Part shown: positions 32,034-45,363 of the stretch, piece after piece | Numbering within the stretch: position 1 is the stretch's first letter | Layout: every line of letters begins with the position of its first letter | From: Monosporascus cannonballus | Taxonomy: Eukaryota > Ascomycota > Sordariomycetes > Xylariales | Direction of reading: 5' to 3' | Assembly (NCBI GenBank): GCA_004154925.1 | Contig: QJNS01000006.1 | Location: forward strand, 310,001-374,000 | Length of the DNA: 64,000 bases | The notes under the pieces: generated by a model | The model's input: the letters and a program-made list of their open reading frames with translations, nothing else | Databases searched by the model: none | What the model was told of the DNA's origin: nothing | Program-made: the position numbers and the translations under genes

Positions 32034-35000
32034 TTACTATAAAAAATAATTAGATTTTCTGGCCCAAAAGGTTAAAAGCTTAAAAAAAGAAAATATTCAG
32101 CTTATTAAAGAAAAAAAACCGGCTTTTCCATAATTTGGTTTTCCAAAAGAACTAAACCAAAGGGCTAATTATTAACCACCTTTATTAAATATAAGATAAG
32201 CACCAGAAAAAATTTCGATTCTATTATTGTTCGGCGTAAACCGGATATAAAAAGGAATTATTTTACCCCTTAATTATTACGGAATACCAGACGTTAAAAG
32301 TTATAAATGAATTCCCCTTAAATTTTATAATAAATTAAAAGATTTTAATAGATTTTTAATTTAGGCCAGATTTTACCTTAAGTTTTACGAAAATTCTTTA
32401 ACGGAAAATTATTAAAAGGTAATAATTATTTCCCAATTATTAACCGGATAAATCCGAAAATAATTCGAACCCATTTTAACGGATTATTTTAAAAGGTATC
32501 CAAAAAAATCCTTAAATTTTATTAATTATATTTTTAATAAATATAGTTATTTTGAAAAATAAATACGGGCCTTATTCAAAAATCCTAATAAAAAATAATA
32601 TATAATTAAATAATTTTATTTTTTTTGCCAAATTAAATTAACGTATAAATATATAACCAAATTTAATTACTTAATAATTATTTTAAACTTGTTCGAAAAT
32701 ATATTATTTTATTCTTATTATAACGGTTTAAAACCTTAAATTAAAAACGAAATATATATAAAATTTAAAATAAAATCTTTTATAAAATATACCGATAAGG
32801 TTATTATTGCCAACCGTTATACCTTTAATCGGTACTTTAAAAAGAAAGGAACCGGCAAACGAAATAACGATAAAGGTTTTAATAACCGAATTAAAAAGAA
32901 TAAAGGCAAACCTTAAAAAAAAACAAATTCCGTTTCGAAAAAGCCTAAAAGAAATAAGTTTAAAATAGAATATTTTAACTGTGGCAAAAAAGGATATTTC
33001 AAAAACGAATATTATTTTTCCGCCAAAAGGAACTTTAAAAAAAATTCCTTAATCCCAGAAAAAAGTTAAAATAACCAAATAAAAAACCGATAATAAGGTA
33101 AAAAAGAAAAAGAAAAAAAATTAATTTGATTTTTTCTTAGCCAAAATTTATTATTATTATAATTATTTAAATTCCGAACGATATCCTAAAATACGAGAAT
33201 TATTTAATTTACTAGGATTTTAAGGTTAAAGCCTATAAATATTACTTAAGATAAATAGCTTTTAAAATAACCATAAAATTAAGATATTTTTATTATTTTA
33301 ATATATAAAGATATAAAATATACGATATAAATAATTAATTTCGATTAAATATTAATAATTATGGATAATTATTTTTAAAGCTTTATAAATTTTTAAAATA
33401 TATTATTTACCAAAAAATATTATCGGTAAATTTTTATAACTTATTATATTTTATTATTTATTATTAAGATAATTATGTCGTTTATTTTAAAATTAAAAAA
33501 ATAATAATTTTTAGCTTAAATAAAACGAAAAAACATTTATCGAACCTAATAATAAATGCAAATATATAAAAACTTTCCGATAATTAAAATATTTTAAATT
33601 TTGTTATTTATATCTTAATTTAAAATAGAATTAAAAGGTTATATCATAAAGATATTTATATTATGCCTTAACGCTTTGTATTTAATACGAATTCCTAAAT
33701 ATAGGAATACCTTTTTCGGAAATATATCTTTTTAACCTTATAACTTAAAAAATATAAAACTAAAAAATAAGCCAAAAAATAATTATTTTTAAATACTAGT
33801 TAAATAGGAAAAAGTAATACAAATATATAGATAATTATTATATCAAATACGTAGCCAAAAAAGCCCGAAAATAAAAATGTTTTTTTATAAACAAATCGTA
33901 TTAATTAAAAAACGATAAAAATTTTCGAAAATAAAGTATCGAAAAGCCTTAATATATAAAACCTTATATAAGGTAATAAAAGAATTACGTAATTAAATAA
34001 AGATTCCTTTTCGATATAAAGGCAAAATATTTAAAGTTATAATCGATTTAAAAGCCGAAATTTTTTTTATTTTTTTTGTAATAACAAAAAAATATTAGAT
34101 TTCTTGGAAATATAAATTAAAGTTTTACAAATTACGAACGGTAAACGGAAATTTATTTATATACAAAAACGGATAAATTTTTCGGGAAATTAAAAAATTT
34201 CCCGTATAAATTTAAAGATATTAAAAATAAATTTTGCTAAATATTGCCGATATTTTTAGATATAATATTATTTTGGGAATATTATAATTTAGATTTAATA
34301 ATTTATATATTAACTGAAAATATTAAATATTTTTATGGGAAAATAAATTATCCGAGGAAAATAATTAAGAAATTTATTATGTTATTAAGGAAATCCAGAT
34401 TACAAATTAACCTTTTATAATATTATCTAAATATCGACAGTTCAAAAAATTGTTTAAAAATAAAAAAGATTACAAATTATTACTTTATGGCTAATAAGAT
34501 TACAAAATACTTATTAAAAAAAGATATTATCCTAAATTTTACAAAATTTATTATATAAACCTTAATAAGTTAAAGGCTTTATGGAAAAGTATTTAATTTA
34601 ACTTGAAAAAAAGATATATTTAATCTTTTAATTCCTTAATTAGATATTTTATTTTTATAATACCAAAAACCCCAAATAAAAAGCAAAAAATTAATAAAGA
34701 CGGAAATTTAGTTTTTAGAAAAGTAATTAATTATAAATAATTAAACGATATTACGATTAAAAACAGATATTTTTTAATTTTTATAAATACGTTAAAGGAG
34801 AATATTAATAAAGCAAAATAATTTATTATATTTGATTTCCGAAACGGTTATTACTATATTAAAATATTTAAAAAAAAATGAAAAAAGGTATTTAAAATAA
34901 TATATGGACTTTACGAATATAACGTAATACTTATAGGATTTATTAATATTTCCGCCAATTTTTAATACCTAATTATAATTATGTTTAGGAAATTTCTGGA

Positions 35001-36512
35001 TAAGTTTATATTTGTTTATCTCGATAATATCCTTATTTATTCCGAAATTTTGGAAAAATATAAAAAATATGTTGCTTAAGTACTTAAGACTTTAAACGAG
35101 GCAAATATCTAAGTTAACTTAGCTAAAAACGTATAGTACATATAAAAACTAAATTTTCTAAGATATATTTTTACTCCCGGCCAAATTCAAATTTAACGTT
35201 TTAAAATGGAAATAATTAAGGATTAATTTATTCTTAATAAGGTAACCGTTATAAATATTTGGCAGATTTTAGGATTTACGGATTACGTATACGGCCTAAT
35301 TAAAGGATATAGAAATATAATTAAGCTATTAATAAAACTTATTATTAAGGAATATGTAAGAAAAAAATTTAAATTTCTAAAAAAAGCGAAAAAAACGTTC
35401 TAAATTTTAAAAAAATATAATTACTAGCGGACTTATAATAAGATTATTTAACGCCAATAAAAGGAAACGCCTAAAAACGGATATTTCAAATTACGTATTA
35501 AATATTATTTTAAAACAGTTAAAGGATAAGGGCAAATAGTACTTAATGGCATATTATTTAAAAGTATTCCAAAATATAGAATTTAAATATCCGATTTACG
35601 ATAAGGAATTGTTAGTAATTATTAATACCTTTAAGGAATAAAAGTTTTTTCTTAATAAAACGAAAAAACCTTACCCGATTTATAAAAATATAAAAACTAA
35701 ATAAAAAATATAAAGCTTGGATATTTTTTCTATCAAAATTTAATTTTAAAATATATTATATTAAAGGAAAAAAAATATTTAGGCGGATATTTTTAATCGT
35801 AAAAGCAATTACGACTTTAAAACTCCCAAAAGGAATATATAAATGTTATAATATAATCAAAATAATATTATATAATTATATAAAATAATAAAAAAATTAA
35901 CCCCCGAACTTTTAATATAATTCCGGGATTTTTACAATATAAAAAAATAAAAAAATCTAATAATTAAAAAAATAACCAAAAAATTAATTATTATACCGTA
36001 GCAAAATTTATGTTCCAAAAGATTAATAGGAATAATTCGTAAAAGAATTTCACGAAAACCTATTATATGGATATTAAGGAATTTTTAAAATTATCCGACG
36101 ATTACGGGAAAAATACGATTTTCCAAAGTTACGCCGAATGGTTAAAAAAATTGTTAAAAACTGTAATATTTGCAATAAGGCCAAAATAATATGCCATAAG
36201 CCTTATAAGTTATTGCAATTTACCGATATTTTTAATAAGGTATAAAATATTATAATTTGAGATTTTATTATTAATTTATTTTTATTTAAAAATTTAATTA
36301 TTGGAATCGAATACGACGGAATATAAGTAATTATCGACAAATTTACTAAGTATAAATATTTTTTATTTTTTAAAGGAAACGTAACGGCAAAATAATTAAT
36401 ATATGTTTTTATTCAATATTATTTAGACAAATACGGAATACCCAAAAAAATTATTTCCGATAAAAATACGTTATTTATTTCTAAATTCGGTACTAGTTTT
36501 TTTTAAATAAAT
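32034..36512 (+). pseudogene. A-outer gag and pol (part 1), RIP-inactivated
   Basis: The gag start aligned to the inner copy has ATG changed to ATA (about 32037). The gag zinc knuckle is at 32971-33012; only its second Cys survives, the other ligands now being Tyr codons. The reverse transcriptase catalytic box reads YLDN at 35017-35028 (second Asp to Asn). RNase H and the N-terminal integrase regions are recognisable but full of stops. Coding ends in the integrase core, FISKFGTSFF, where A-inner inserted. Confidence 0.8.
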
Positions 36513-36517
36513 TAATA

Positions 36518-36933
36518 TGTTACAGGAACCAGGGTTCCTGCCTCCAAAAAACCTACCTTTGAGGCCTAGCGCGAATCTATCACGGCTAAATTCCGGATAG
36601 GGAAGCTTGGTTTATTCCGTAATCTAAGTGATCTAAGTGATTTAATCAAATTATATAAATCACATAGATCTACGATATACTTACTTTGGGAATTAGGATA
36701 TATAATAAATCGGTTTCTTATATAAATAGCACTTATCTAGTTTCGTTCTTTAATTATTAATCTAAATTTTTAATTAAAGGTAATTGTACCGTTTTTTAAT
36801 TAAGGGAAAAGTACTTAAATTTTTTTAACGAATAAATTACTAAATTATTCTTCGCCTTATTATTACCTGCAAATTAAGACTTTTTTCGGATATTATTTAT
36901 ATCTCCAAGTAAATATATAATAGGTTCGTTATA
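36518..36933 (+). repeat. A-inner 5' LTR
   Basis: 416 bp, similar over its length to 43392-43807 and, more distantly, to the A-outer LTRs. The first 110 bases keep higher GC. Confidence 0.9.
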
Positions 36934-37325
36934 TTTTAATAATTTTTTAATTAATAACCGACAAATGGTTTAAGGCCTAATTAGGTATAAGTTTTCCTGA
37001 ATTTAATGCAAACGATAACATAGGACGATATTCAGAAAATAAATAATATATCCGATTTCCGTTATTAGTTAGTAAAAGATTAATAATAAAATTAAACGAT
37101 TTATTACTTATTAAAAAAGTTTTCCAGTTAATAAATAATATGGTACTTTTTATTATTAGATTTTAAGGAGGCCCTTTTTTTTTTTAATCCTAATAACAGC
37201 CTTTATCCGTAAAGGAAATAATTAAGGTATAAGGAAATAAGATAAGTAAAAAGGAAAAAGAATATCCGGCTGGAAAATAAAAAAAAAAAGTACCAAAACG
37301 TTTAATTAAAGAAAAAAAACTCATT

Positions 37326-38345
37326 ATGGAAGAACGATTGGACTTTCTGGCCCAAAAGGTCAAAAGCCTAAAAAAAGAGAATATTCGGCTCGCTAAAGAA
37401 AAAAAACCGGCTTTTCCATAATTTGGCTTTCTAAGGGGACGAAGCCAAGGGGCTGGTTACCAACCACCTTTGTTGGACATAAGATAAACATTAGAAAAAA
37501 TTTCGATTTTATTACTGTTCGGCGCAAACCGGATACGGAAAAGAATTATTCCACCCTTTAGTTATTACGGAATGCTAAACGTCAAAAGTTATAAACTAAC
37601 TTTTTCTAAGCTTTACGATAAATTAAAGGATTTTAATGGATTTTTGGTTTAAACCAGATTTTACCTTAAATTTTACGAAAGTTCTTTGATAAAGGATTAT
37701 TAAAAGGTAATAGCCATTTTTTAGTTATTAATTGGACGAATCCGGAAATAATTTAAACCCATTTTAACGGATTATTTTAAGAAATATCCAAAAAAATTTT
37801 TAAATTTTATTAATTATGTTTTTAATAAAAACGGTTATTTTAAGGAATAAATACGGGCTTTATTCGGAAATCCTGATAAGGAATAATATATAGTTAAATA
37901 ATTCCATTTTTTTGCTAAACTAAATTAACGTCTAAATATACGACCGAATTTAACTGCTTAATAATTATTTTAAACCTATCCGAAAATACGTTATTTTATT
38001 TTTATTATAACAGCTTAAAGCCTTAAGTTAAGGACAAGATATATATGGAACCCAAAATGGGATCTTTTACAGAATATACCGATAAGGTTATTATTGCCGA
38101 CCGTCGCACCTTTAATCGGTATTTCGAAAAGAAAGGAACCGGCAAACGAAATAACGATAAGGGTTTTAGTAACCGAATTAAGAAGGATAAAGGTAAACCT
38201 TAAAAAAAAGCGAATTCCGTTTCAAAAAAACCCAAAAAAAACAAGTTTAAAGTAGAATGTTTTAATTATGGTAAGAAAGGATATTTTAAAAGCGAATGCC
38301 GTTTTCCCGTTAAAAGGAATTCCAAAAAGGGAGGAATTTTTTAAT
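37326..38345 (+). pseudogene. A-inner gag remnant
   Basis: Starts at a preserved ATG with MEERLDFLAQKVKSLKKEN, a coiled-coil-like gag N terminus. The zinc knuckle at 38258-38299 reads CFNYGKKGYFKSEC, that is CCHC with the second Cys and the His changed to Tyr, both explained by G-to-A. Many in-frame TAA/TAG codons at former Gln or Trp sites prevent expression. Confidence 0.75.
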
Positions 38346-39329
38346 CCCAGAAAAAAATCAGAATAACCGAATAAGAAACTGATAGTAAGGCAGAAAAAAA
38401 GAAGAAAAAAGTTAGTTTAATTTCCTTCCAGCCAGAATTTATTATTGCCATAATTATTTAAATTCCGAGTAATATCCCAGAGTACGAAAATTATCCAGTT
38501 TGCCAGGATTTTAAGGTTAAAGCCTATAAGTATTACCCAAGACAGACGGCTTTCAAAATAGCCATAGGGTTAAGATATTAATGTTACCTTAATTCCCAGA
38601 AATGTAAGATGCATACAGAGGACGGTTAGTTTCGACCAGATACTAGCAATTATGGACAGTTATCCCCGGAGCTTTATAAGTTCCCAAAATGTATTATTTA
38701 CCAGAAGACGCTATCGGTAAACCCTTATAACCTGCTATATTTTACCGCCTGTTATCAGAACGATTGTTTTGTTTATTTCCGAACTAAAAAGGATAATAAT
38801 TTTTGGCCTGGATAAAATAATAAAATTCTTACCGAATTAGATAATAAATGCCGATATACAAAAACCTTATGATGGTTAAAATATCCAAGGTCTTATTATA
38901 TGCACCTTAAGTCAGAACGGAGTTAGAAAGTTATATCGTAAGGATATTTATGTTATTTTCCGATATTTTGCGTTTAATATAAGCTCCTAGATATGGGAAC
39001 ACTTTTTTTGGAAAATTACCTTTTTGCTTCCATAACCCAGAAAATATAAAACCAAAAAATAAATCAAAAAAAAAATCCAGTTTTGAAACTTTGATGCAAA
39101 TACGGTAAGAAAATATGGTTCCGGTATAAAAACGATTAATGTACCAAATATATTATCAGAAAAGTTCGCGAATGGAAATTTGTTTAAGCCGGACGGCATT
39201 AAAAGTCAAAAAATTACCGAAGCCTTTGAAATTAAGGTACTAAGGAGCCCCAGTTTATAAAACCTTATACAAAGCAACCAAAGGATTACGCGGCCAGATA
39301 AAGATTTTTTTTTAATATAGGAATAAAAC

Positions 39330-42300
39330 GTTTAAGGCTATAATTAACTTAAAAGCCGAAGGAAATTTTATTTTTCCTTTAATGGCAGCAAAATATTAAA
39401 TTCCTTAAAAATACAAGTTGAAATTTTATAAGTTACGTACAATAAATGGAAATTTGTTTACGTACGATAACGGACGAATTTTTCGAAAAATTAAAAAACT
39501 TCCGGTACAAATTTAAGGATACCAAAAGTAAATCTTATTGGATATTGCCGATATTTCCGAATACGATATTATCTTAGGAATGCCATGGTTTAAATCCAGC
39601 AATTTACATATTAATTGGAAAAGCTAAATACTTTTATAGGAATAAAAACGAAAGCTATTTAAGGAAGATAATTAAGAAATTTACTATGTTATTAAGGAAG
39701 TCCAGATTGTAAATTAAATTTTCAAGGTATTATCTGAGTATCGACGATTCAAAAAATTATTTAAAAATAAAGAAAATTACGAATTATTATTACATAATTA
39801 ATAAGATTATAAAATACCCATTAAAGAAAAACATTATCCTAAACTCCATAAAATTTACCACATAAACCCCGACAAATTAAAAACTTTATAAAAAAGCATT
39901 TAATTTAACCTAAAAAAAAGATATATTTAACCTTTTGATTTTCCTGCTGGATACCCTGTCCTTATGGTACCAAAGATTAAGGATAAAAAACAAAAAATCG
40001 ATAAAAACAAAGACCTGGTTTTTAAAAAAATAATCAACTACCGACAATTAAATAATATCACGATTAAGAACGGATACCCTTTAACCCTTATAAATACGTT
40101 AAAGGAAAATGCCAACAAAACAAAATAATTTATTGCACTTAATCTCCGAGACGGATATTACCGTATCAAAATAGCCAAAAAAGAAAAATGGAAAACGGCA
40201 TTTAGAACAATACATAGATTTTACGAATATAAAGTAATACCTATAAGATTTACTAATACTCCCGCTAGCTTCCAACGCCTAATAATAATTACGTTCAGAA
40301 AATTTCTGGACAAATTTGTTTTCGTTTATTTTAACGATATCCTCATTTATTCCAAGACTTTAAAAAAACATAAGGAGCATATCGCCCAAATACTCCAAAC
40401 ATTAAATAAAGCAAATATCCGAGTTAACCCGGCCAAGAATATATGGCATATACAAAAACTAAACTTTCTGGGATACATTTTTATTTCCGGCCAAATTCAA
40501 ATTTAACGCTTTAAGATAAAAGCAGTTAAGGATTAACTTATTCCTAATAAGGCAACCGTTACCAACATCCGGCAAATCTTAAGATTTACGGATTACGTAC
40601 GTAACCTAATTAAAGGATACGGAAATATAGTTAAACTATTAACGAAACTTACTACCAAAAAGCACGTAAGGAAGGAATTTAAATTTCTAAAGAAAACAAA
40701 AAAAACGTTCCAAATCTTAAAAGATATAATTACCAGCGGACCCATAATAAGACTACCCAACGCCGACAAAAGGAAACGCCTAAAAACGGATACTTCAAAC
40801 TACGTACTAAGTGCCGTCTTAAAACAGCTAAAGGATAACGGCAAATAGTACCCAGTGGCATATTATTTAAAAGTATTCCGAAATGCAGAATTCAGATATC
40901 CGATTTACGACAAAAAACTATTAATAATTATCAATACCTTTAAGGAATAAAAGCCCTTTTTTAACGGAACAAAAAAACCTTTCGATATCTACTTTAATCA
41001 CAAAAACTTTACCCGATTTATAAAGGCACAAAAATTAAACAAAAAATATAAGGCTTAAATAATTTTTTTATCAAAATTTAACTTCAAAATATATTATATT
41101 AAAAGAAAAAAAAACATCCAGGTAAATATTCTTAATTACAAAGGCGATTACGACTTTAAAGTTCCCAAAAAGAATATGCAGATATTACAATATAACCAAA
41201 ATGGCATTATATAATTATGTGAAATTCTAAAAAAACCATCACCCGAACTTTTAATACGGTTCCGAAATTCCTACGATAAAAAAAAACAAAAAAAAGTTCA
41301 GCAACTGAAAAGATAACCAAAAAATCAACTGTTATACCATAATAAAATCTATATTCCTAGGGATTAACAAAAATAATTCGTAAAAGAATTTTACGAAAAC
41401 CTATTGCACAAATACCAAAAAATCTTTAAAACCACCAGACGATTATAAAAAAAATATAACTTTCCAAAGCTAAGCCGTATAATCAAAAAGGTAATCAAAA
41501 ATTGCAATATTTACAATAAGGCTAAGGCAATACGTTATAAGCCCTATAAGTTATTACAACTTATTAACATTCCTAATAAGGCATGGAATATCATAACTTA
41601 GGATTTTATCACTAGCTTACCTTTATTTAAAAACCCAATTACTAAAGTCGAATACGACAGAATATAAGTAATTATCGACAGACTTACCAAATATAGGTAC
41701 TTTTTACCTTTTAAAAGAAATACAACGGCAAAATAATTAACTTACGCCTTTATTAAACATTACCTAAATAAATACAGAATATTAAAAAAAATCGTTTTTA
41801 ACAGAAATACGCTATTTATTTTAAAATTCGGCACCAATTTCTTTAAATAAATTGGTATTAAATTCAAATTTTTAATAACGTATCATTCTTAAACGGATAA
41901 ATAAACCGAACAACTTAATCAAACCTTAAAATAATATTTCCGAAATTACATTAACTACCAATAAAACGATTAAGTAAAACTTTTACCATTAACGCAAATA
42001 GCCTATAACATATTAATTAACGAAAATATGGGCGTATTCCTCCATATAACCGTATACAAATATAAAGCACAAACAAAATAACCTAAATAACCATTCAACA
42101 AGGCATCAAAAATTATTACGATTATTTTAAAAGCAAAAACGTTAATAACGGAAATTAAAACGATCCAAACCCGTTTCCAAAATAAATTACAATTCCTTTA
42201 ACAGCAAATAACCTAATATTACAATAAAAAAAAATTAAGGGATTAATTTTAACAAAAAAAAATAAAATTTACTTATTACGCCAAAAACAAAACGCAACCT

Positions 42301-42771
42301 CGAACATTTCACAAATCAAAACAAAAAAACCTAACGATAAACTTAATTTTAAGAAATTTAACCCATTTAAAATTAAAAAAGTTATTTCAAAAACCAATTA
42401 CCGACTATCGTTACCCAAAAACATAAAAATACATCCTGTTTTCCACATTTCTTTACTTAAACCAACACCCAAAAACGCCCTATTAAAAACAAATTTAAAA
42501 CTTAAAAAGGATTCCGACAAATACGAAATCAAACGAATATTAAATTCTAAAATAATCAAAAACAAAATTCAATACTTAGTCAAATAAAAAAAATATTCAT
42601 ATGAAAATAACATATGGGAACCACTTAACCACTTAACAAATGCGATAAACCTAATTAAAACGTTCTACCGCCAAAATCCTAACCGATCGTTTCCAACACG
42701 ACCAAGGTCGCAAACGATAACGATTCCCCGCTTAAATCCAGCCTTACGGCGTTCCAGTCGAAAAAAGTAAA
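39330..42771 (+). pseudogene. A-inner pol remnant (protease, RT, RNase H, integrase, chromodomain)
   Basis: Domains in order: protease (about 39341-39560) ending EYDIILGMPWFKSS; reverse transcriptase (about 39950-40520) with AFRTIHRFYEY, NTPASFQRL and catalytic box YFND at 40327-40338 (first Asp to Asn); RNase H (about 40790-40960) with YPVAYY and YPIYDKKLL; integrase (about 41380-42300) with the zinc-binding region NCNIYNKAKAIRYKPY and core beginning DFITSLP; chromodomain (about 42516-42680) with EIKRILNSKIIKNKIQYLVK and WEPL; and a basic tail ending LRRSSRKK, stop at 42769. Stops and the lost catalytic Asp make it dead. This is a single polyprotein in related elements. Confidence 0.85.
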
Positions 42772-43200
42772 CGCCTCTACGATAGCGTCCATCTCCGAAA
42801 TAAGTTATACTTATTCCGCTCCAACGCGATAACGCTTTTCTTTTAACCTTTCCTACTTTTCCAATTAGTCCAATTTATACCTTTCCTTTAAAATTACAAA
42901 GGCCTTTTTATCGAGAACGTCTTATTATAATTAAAAACGTTTTAACCGACTAACGAACTCCCTTATTTTCTTTTCGGCAGCCTCCTAATACGCCATCAGA
43001 AAATTCTATATTTCGCATTACTTTTTCTACAAACGTATTTTCTCCTCCCTAATTTTAACCAACAAATTCATGGCCAGCACGTTATAGGACGGGCGTTAAC
43101 GGCGGGTATAACAACTATAACTCGGGATATTAACCAAGTAAAAACAATCGGGTTTCCCAAAATAAAAACAATTTGAATACGAAATAACTTAGAAACCGAA
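42679..43200 (-). pseudogene. Decayed antisense ORF between chromodomain and 3' LTR (A-inner)
   Basis: On the strand opposite pol one frame reads GKPDCFYLVNIPSYSCYT near 43158, VLAMNLLVKIREEKIRL near 43080-43030, EAAEKKIRE, then LISEMDAIVEAFTFFDWNAV near 42792 and a stop at 42679-42681. The same frame runs from 43158 to the stop without a shift. In-frame stops are mostly TAA/TAG where CAA/CAG is the likely original. The N-terminal part is Cys-containing and the middle is charged and coiled-coil-like. It overlaps the tail of pol by about 90 bases, antisense. No family is recognised. A-outer carries the same frame (44609-45170). Confidence 0.45.
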
Positions 43201-43391
43201 CGTCTTAATAAAATTAATACGTTTATTACGGAACTCGCGTTAATTTAATCGCGGTTTTTTTTTCTTTTTTTAAATACGACCTGTTATAATAGAAATTAAT
43301 AAAAGCTCTAAAGGAAATTTCTCTAGTTATTAAAAAACGGCTACTTACGGTTTTTATTTTTGGAACAAAGATCTTTGGAAAAAGGAAATAA

Positions 43392-43807
43392 TGTTACAGG
43401 AACTAGGGTTCCTATCTCCAAGAAACCTACTTTTAAAGCTTAACGCGGACCTGTTACGGCTAAACTCCGGACAGGAAAATTTAATTTATTCCATAATCTA
43501 AATAATTTAAGTAATTTAACCAAATTACATAAATCATATAAATTTACGATATACTCACTTTGGGAGTTAGAATATATAATAAATCGGTCTTTTATATAAA
43601 TAGCACCTACTTAGTTTCGTTCCTTAGCTATTAATTTAAGCTTTTAATTAAAGGTAACTATACCGTTCTTTAATTAAGGGAAAAATACTTAAATCTCTTT
43701 AACGAATAAATCATTAAATTATTTTTCGCCTTATTGTTACCTGTAAATCAAGACCCTTTTCGGATATTGCTTATACCTCCAGGTAAATATATAACAGGTT
43801 CGTTACA
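43392..43807 (+). repeat. A-inner 3' LTR
   Basis: 416 bp. It starts TGTTACAGGAACTAGGG and ends GTTCGTTACA, followed by the target duplication TAATA. Confidence 0.9.
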
Positions 43808-43812
43808 TAATA

Positions 43813-44690
43813 TTAAGCTTAAATTCTTAATAATATATTATCTTTAAACGGATAATTAAATGAAATAACTTAATTAAATTTTAGAATAATATTTGCGAAA
43901 TTATATTAATTATTAATAAAATAATTAGGTAAAGTTTTTATTATTAGCGTAAATCATTTATAATATATTTATTAACGAAAATATAGGTATATTTTTTATA
44001 TAACTATATACGAATATAATACAAAAACGAAACGATTTAAATAATTATTTAATAAGGCGCTAAGGATTATTACGATTACCTTAAAAATAAAAACGTTAAT
44101 AATAAAAATCAAATTAATTTAAGCCTGTTTCCAAAATAAATTATAATTCCTATAATAACGGATAACCCAGTATTATAATAAAAAAAATTAAAGAATTAAT
44201 TTTAACGAAAAAAATAAGGTTTATTTATTATATTAAAAATAAAACGTAATTTCGAATATTTTATAAATCAAAATAAAAAAATTTAATAATAAACTTAATT
44301 TTAAAAAATTTAACCCGTTTAAAATTAATTATTAATTATTATTACCTAAAAACATAAAAATATATCCCGTTTTTTATATTTCCTTATTTAAATTAATACT
44401 TAAAAACATCCCGTTAAAAATAAATTTAAAACTTAAAAAAATTCCGATAAATACGAGATTAAACAAATATTAAATTCCAAAATAATTAAAAACGGAATTT
44501 AATATCTAATTAAATAAAAAGGATATTTATATAAGGAAAATATTTGGGAATTATTTAATTATTTAACGGATGTAATAAATCTAATTAAAACGTTTTACCG
44601 CCAAAATCCTAACCGACCGTTTTTAACGCGGCCAAAATCGCAGATAATAACGGTTTCCCGCTTAAATTTAACCCTACGGCGTTCCAGTCG
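43813..44690 (+). pseudogene. A-outer pol (part 2): integrase end and chromodomain
   Basis: Resumes the integrase core exactly where the inner copy split it, and aligns with 41861-42771 of A-inner. The chromodomain region (about 44450-44600) and the basic tail LRRSSRKK are recognisable, with more AT-shifted codons than in the inner copy. Confidence 0.75.
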
Positions 44691-45170
44691 AAAAAAACCG
44701 ACATTTCCATAACGGCATCTATTTCGGAAATAAGTTGCGTTTATTTTGCTTCCGTTCGATATCGTTCCTTTTCTAACTTTTTTTATTTTTTTAACCGATT
44801 TAGTTCTTTTTTTTTTCAAAATGGTTACCACCTTTTTTTTTAACATTTTTTATTAAAGGCGGAAACGTTTTAATCGACCGATAAATTTTTGAAACTTTTT
44901 TTCTGTCGACGGAACGTCTTTTCTTGATATTAACGCAAATTATTTAATTCCTTTTCGGCAACTTTTTAGTATACTATAAAGCTGTTTTTAATTTCCCGCT
45001 GTTTTTTCTTTAGGCGGTTATGTTTTTCGCCTAATTTCGTTAAGGAATTTATAATTAGGACGTCGTAAGCTGAACGTTGGCGATAAATATAATAGTTATA
45101 ATTTAAAATATCCAAGGTAAAAAAGTATTTAGGTTTACCAAGACGAATATAATTAAAATAAAAAAAAACT
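44609..45170 (-). pseudogene. Decayed antisense ORF between chromodomain and 3' LTR (A-outer)
   Basis: Counterpart of 42679-43200. The frame reads GKPKYFFTLDILNYNYYIY near 45139, VLIINSLTKLGEKHNRLKKK near 45060-45000, KVAEKEL, and LISEIDAVMEMSVFFDWNAV near 44710, ending at 44609-44611. It stays in one frame over about 530 bases. The distance from GKP to the stop is 51 bases longer than in A-inner, a multiple of three. Tyr codons sit where the inner copy keeps Cys (PDC versus PKY; SYSCY versus NYNYY), as expected for G-to-A on this strand. Confidence 0.45.
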
Positions 45171-45363
45171 TTAACGTTAAATTTTTTAATTAATTTAATT
45201 CGAACGTTACGAAAATCGCGTTAATTTAAATAAGGTTTTTTTTCGAATACGGCTTATTATAATAAAATTAATTAAGATATTTTTAAGAATTTTTTTTAAT
45301 AAAACAAAATAATTACTTACGGTTTTTATTTTTAAAATAAAAATTTTTAAAAAAGGAAAATAA

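Larger units (their letters stand above)
36518..43807 (+). mobile_element. Element A-inner: complete but RIP-mutated Ty3/gypsy chromovirus
   Basis: 7290 bp with 416-bp LTRs (36518-36933 and 43392-43807), beginning TGTTACAGG and ending GTTCGTTATA or GTTCGTTACA. The target duplication TAATA is at 36513-36517 and 43808-43812, inside A-outer's integrase. Within the inner copy itself the same site is unbroken and reads TGGTA. Order gag, protease, reverse transcriptase, RNase H, integrase, chromodomain is the Ty3/gypsy chromovirus order. The purine tract GGAAAAAGGAAATAA (43377-43391) abuts the 3' LTR. It is the youngest insertion of the A/C stack and the least decayed. Confidence 0.92.

Noticed and set aside
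44595..44846. 83-codon stop-free minus-strand frame in A-outer
   Set aside because: It is in a different frame from the antisense ORF supported by both copies, and lies opposite the basic tail of pol. I judge it a shadow of that conserved sequence.
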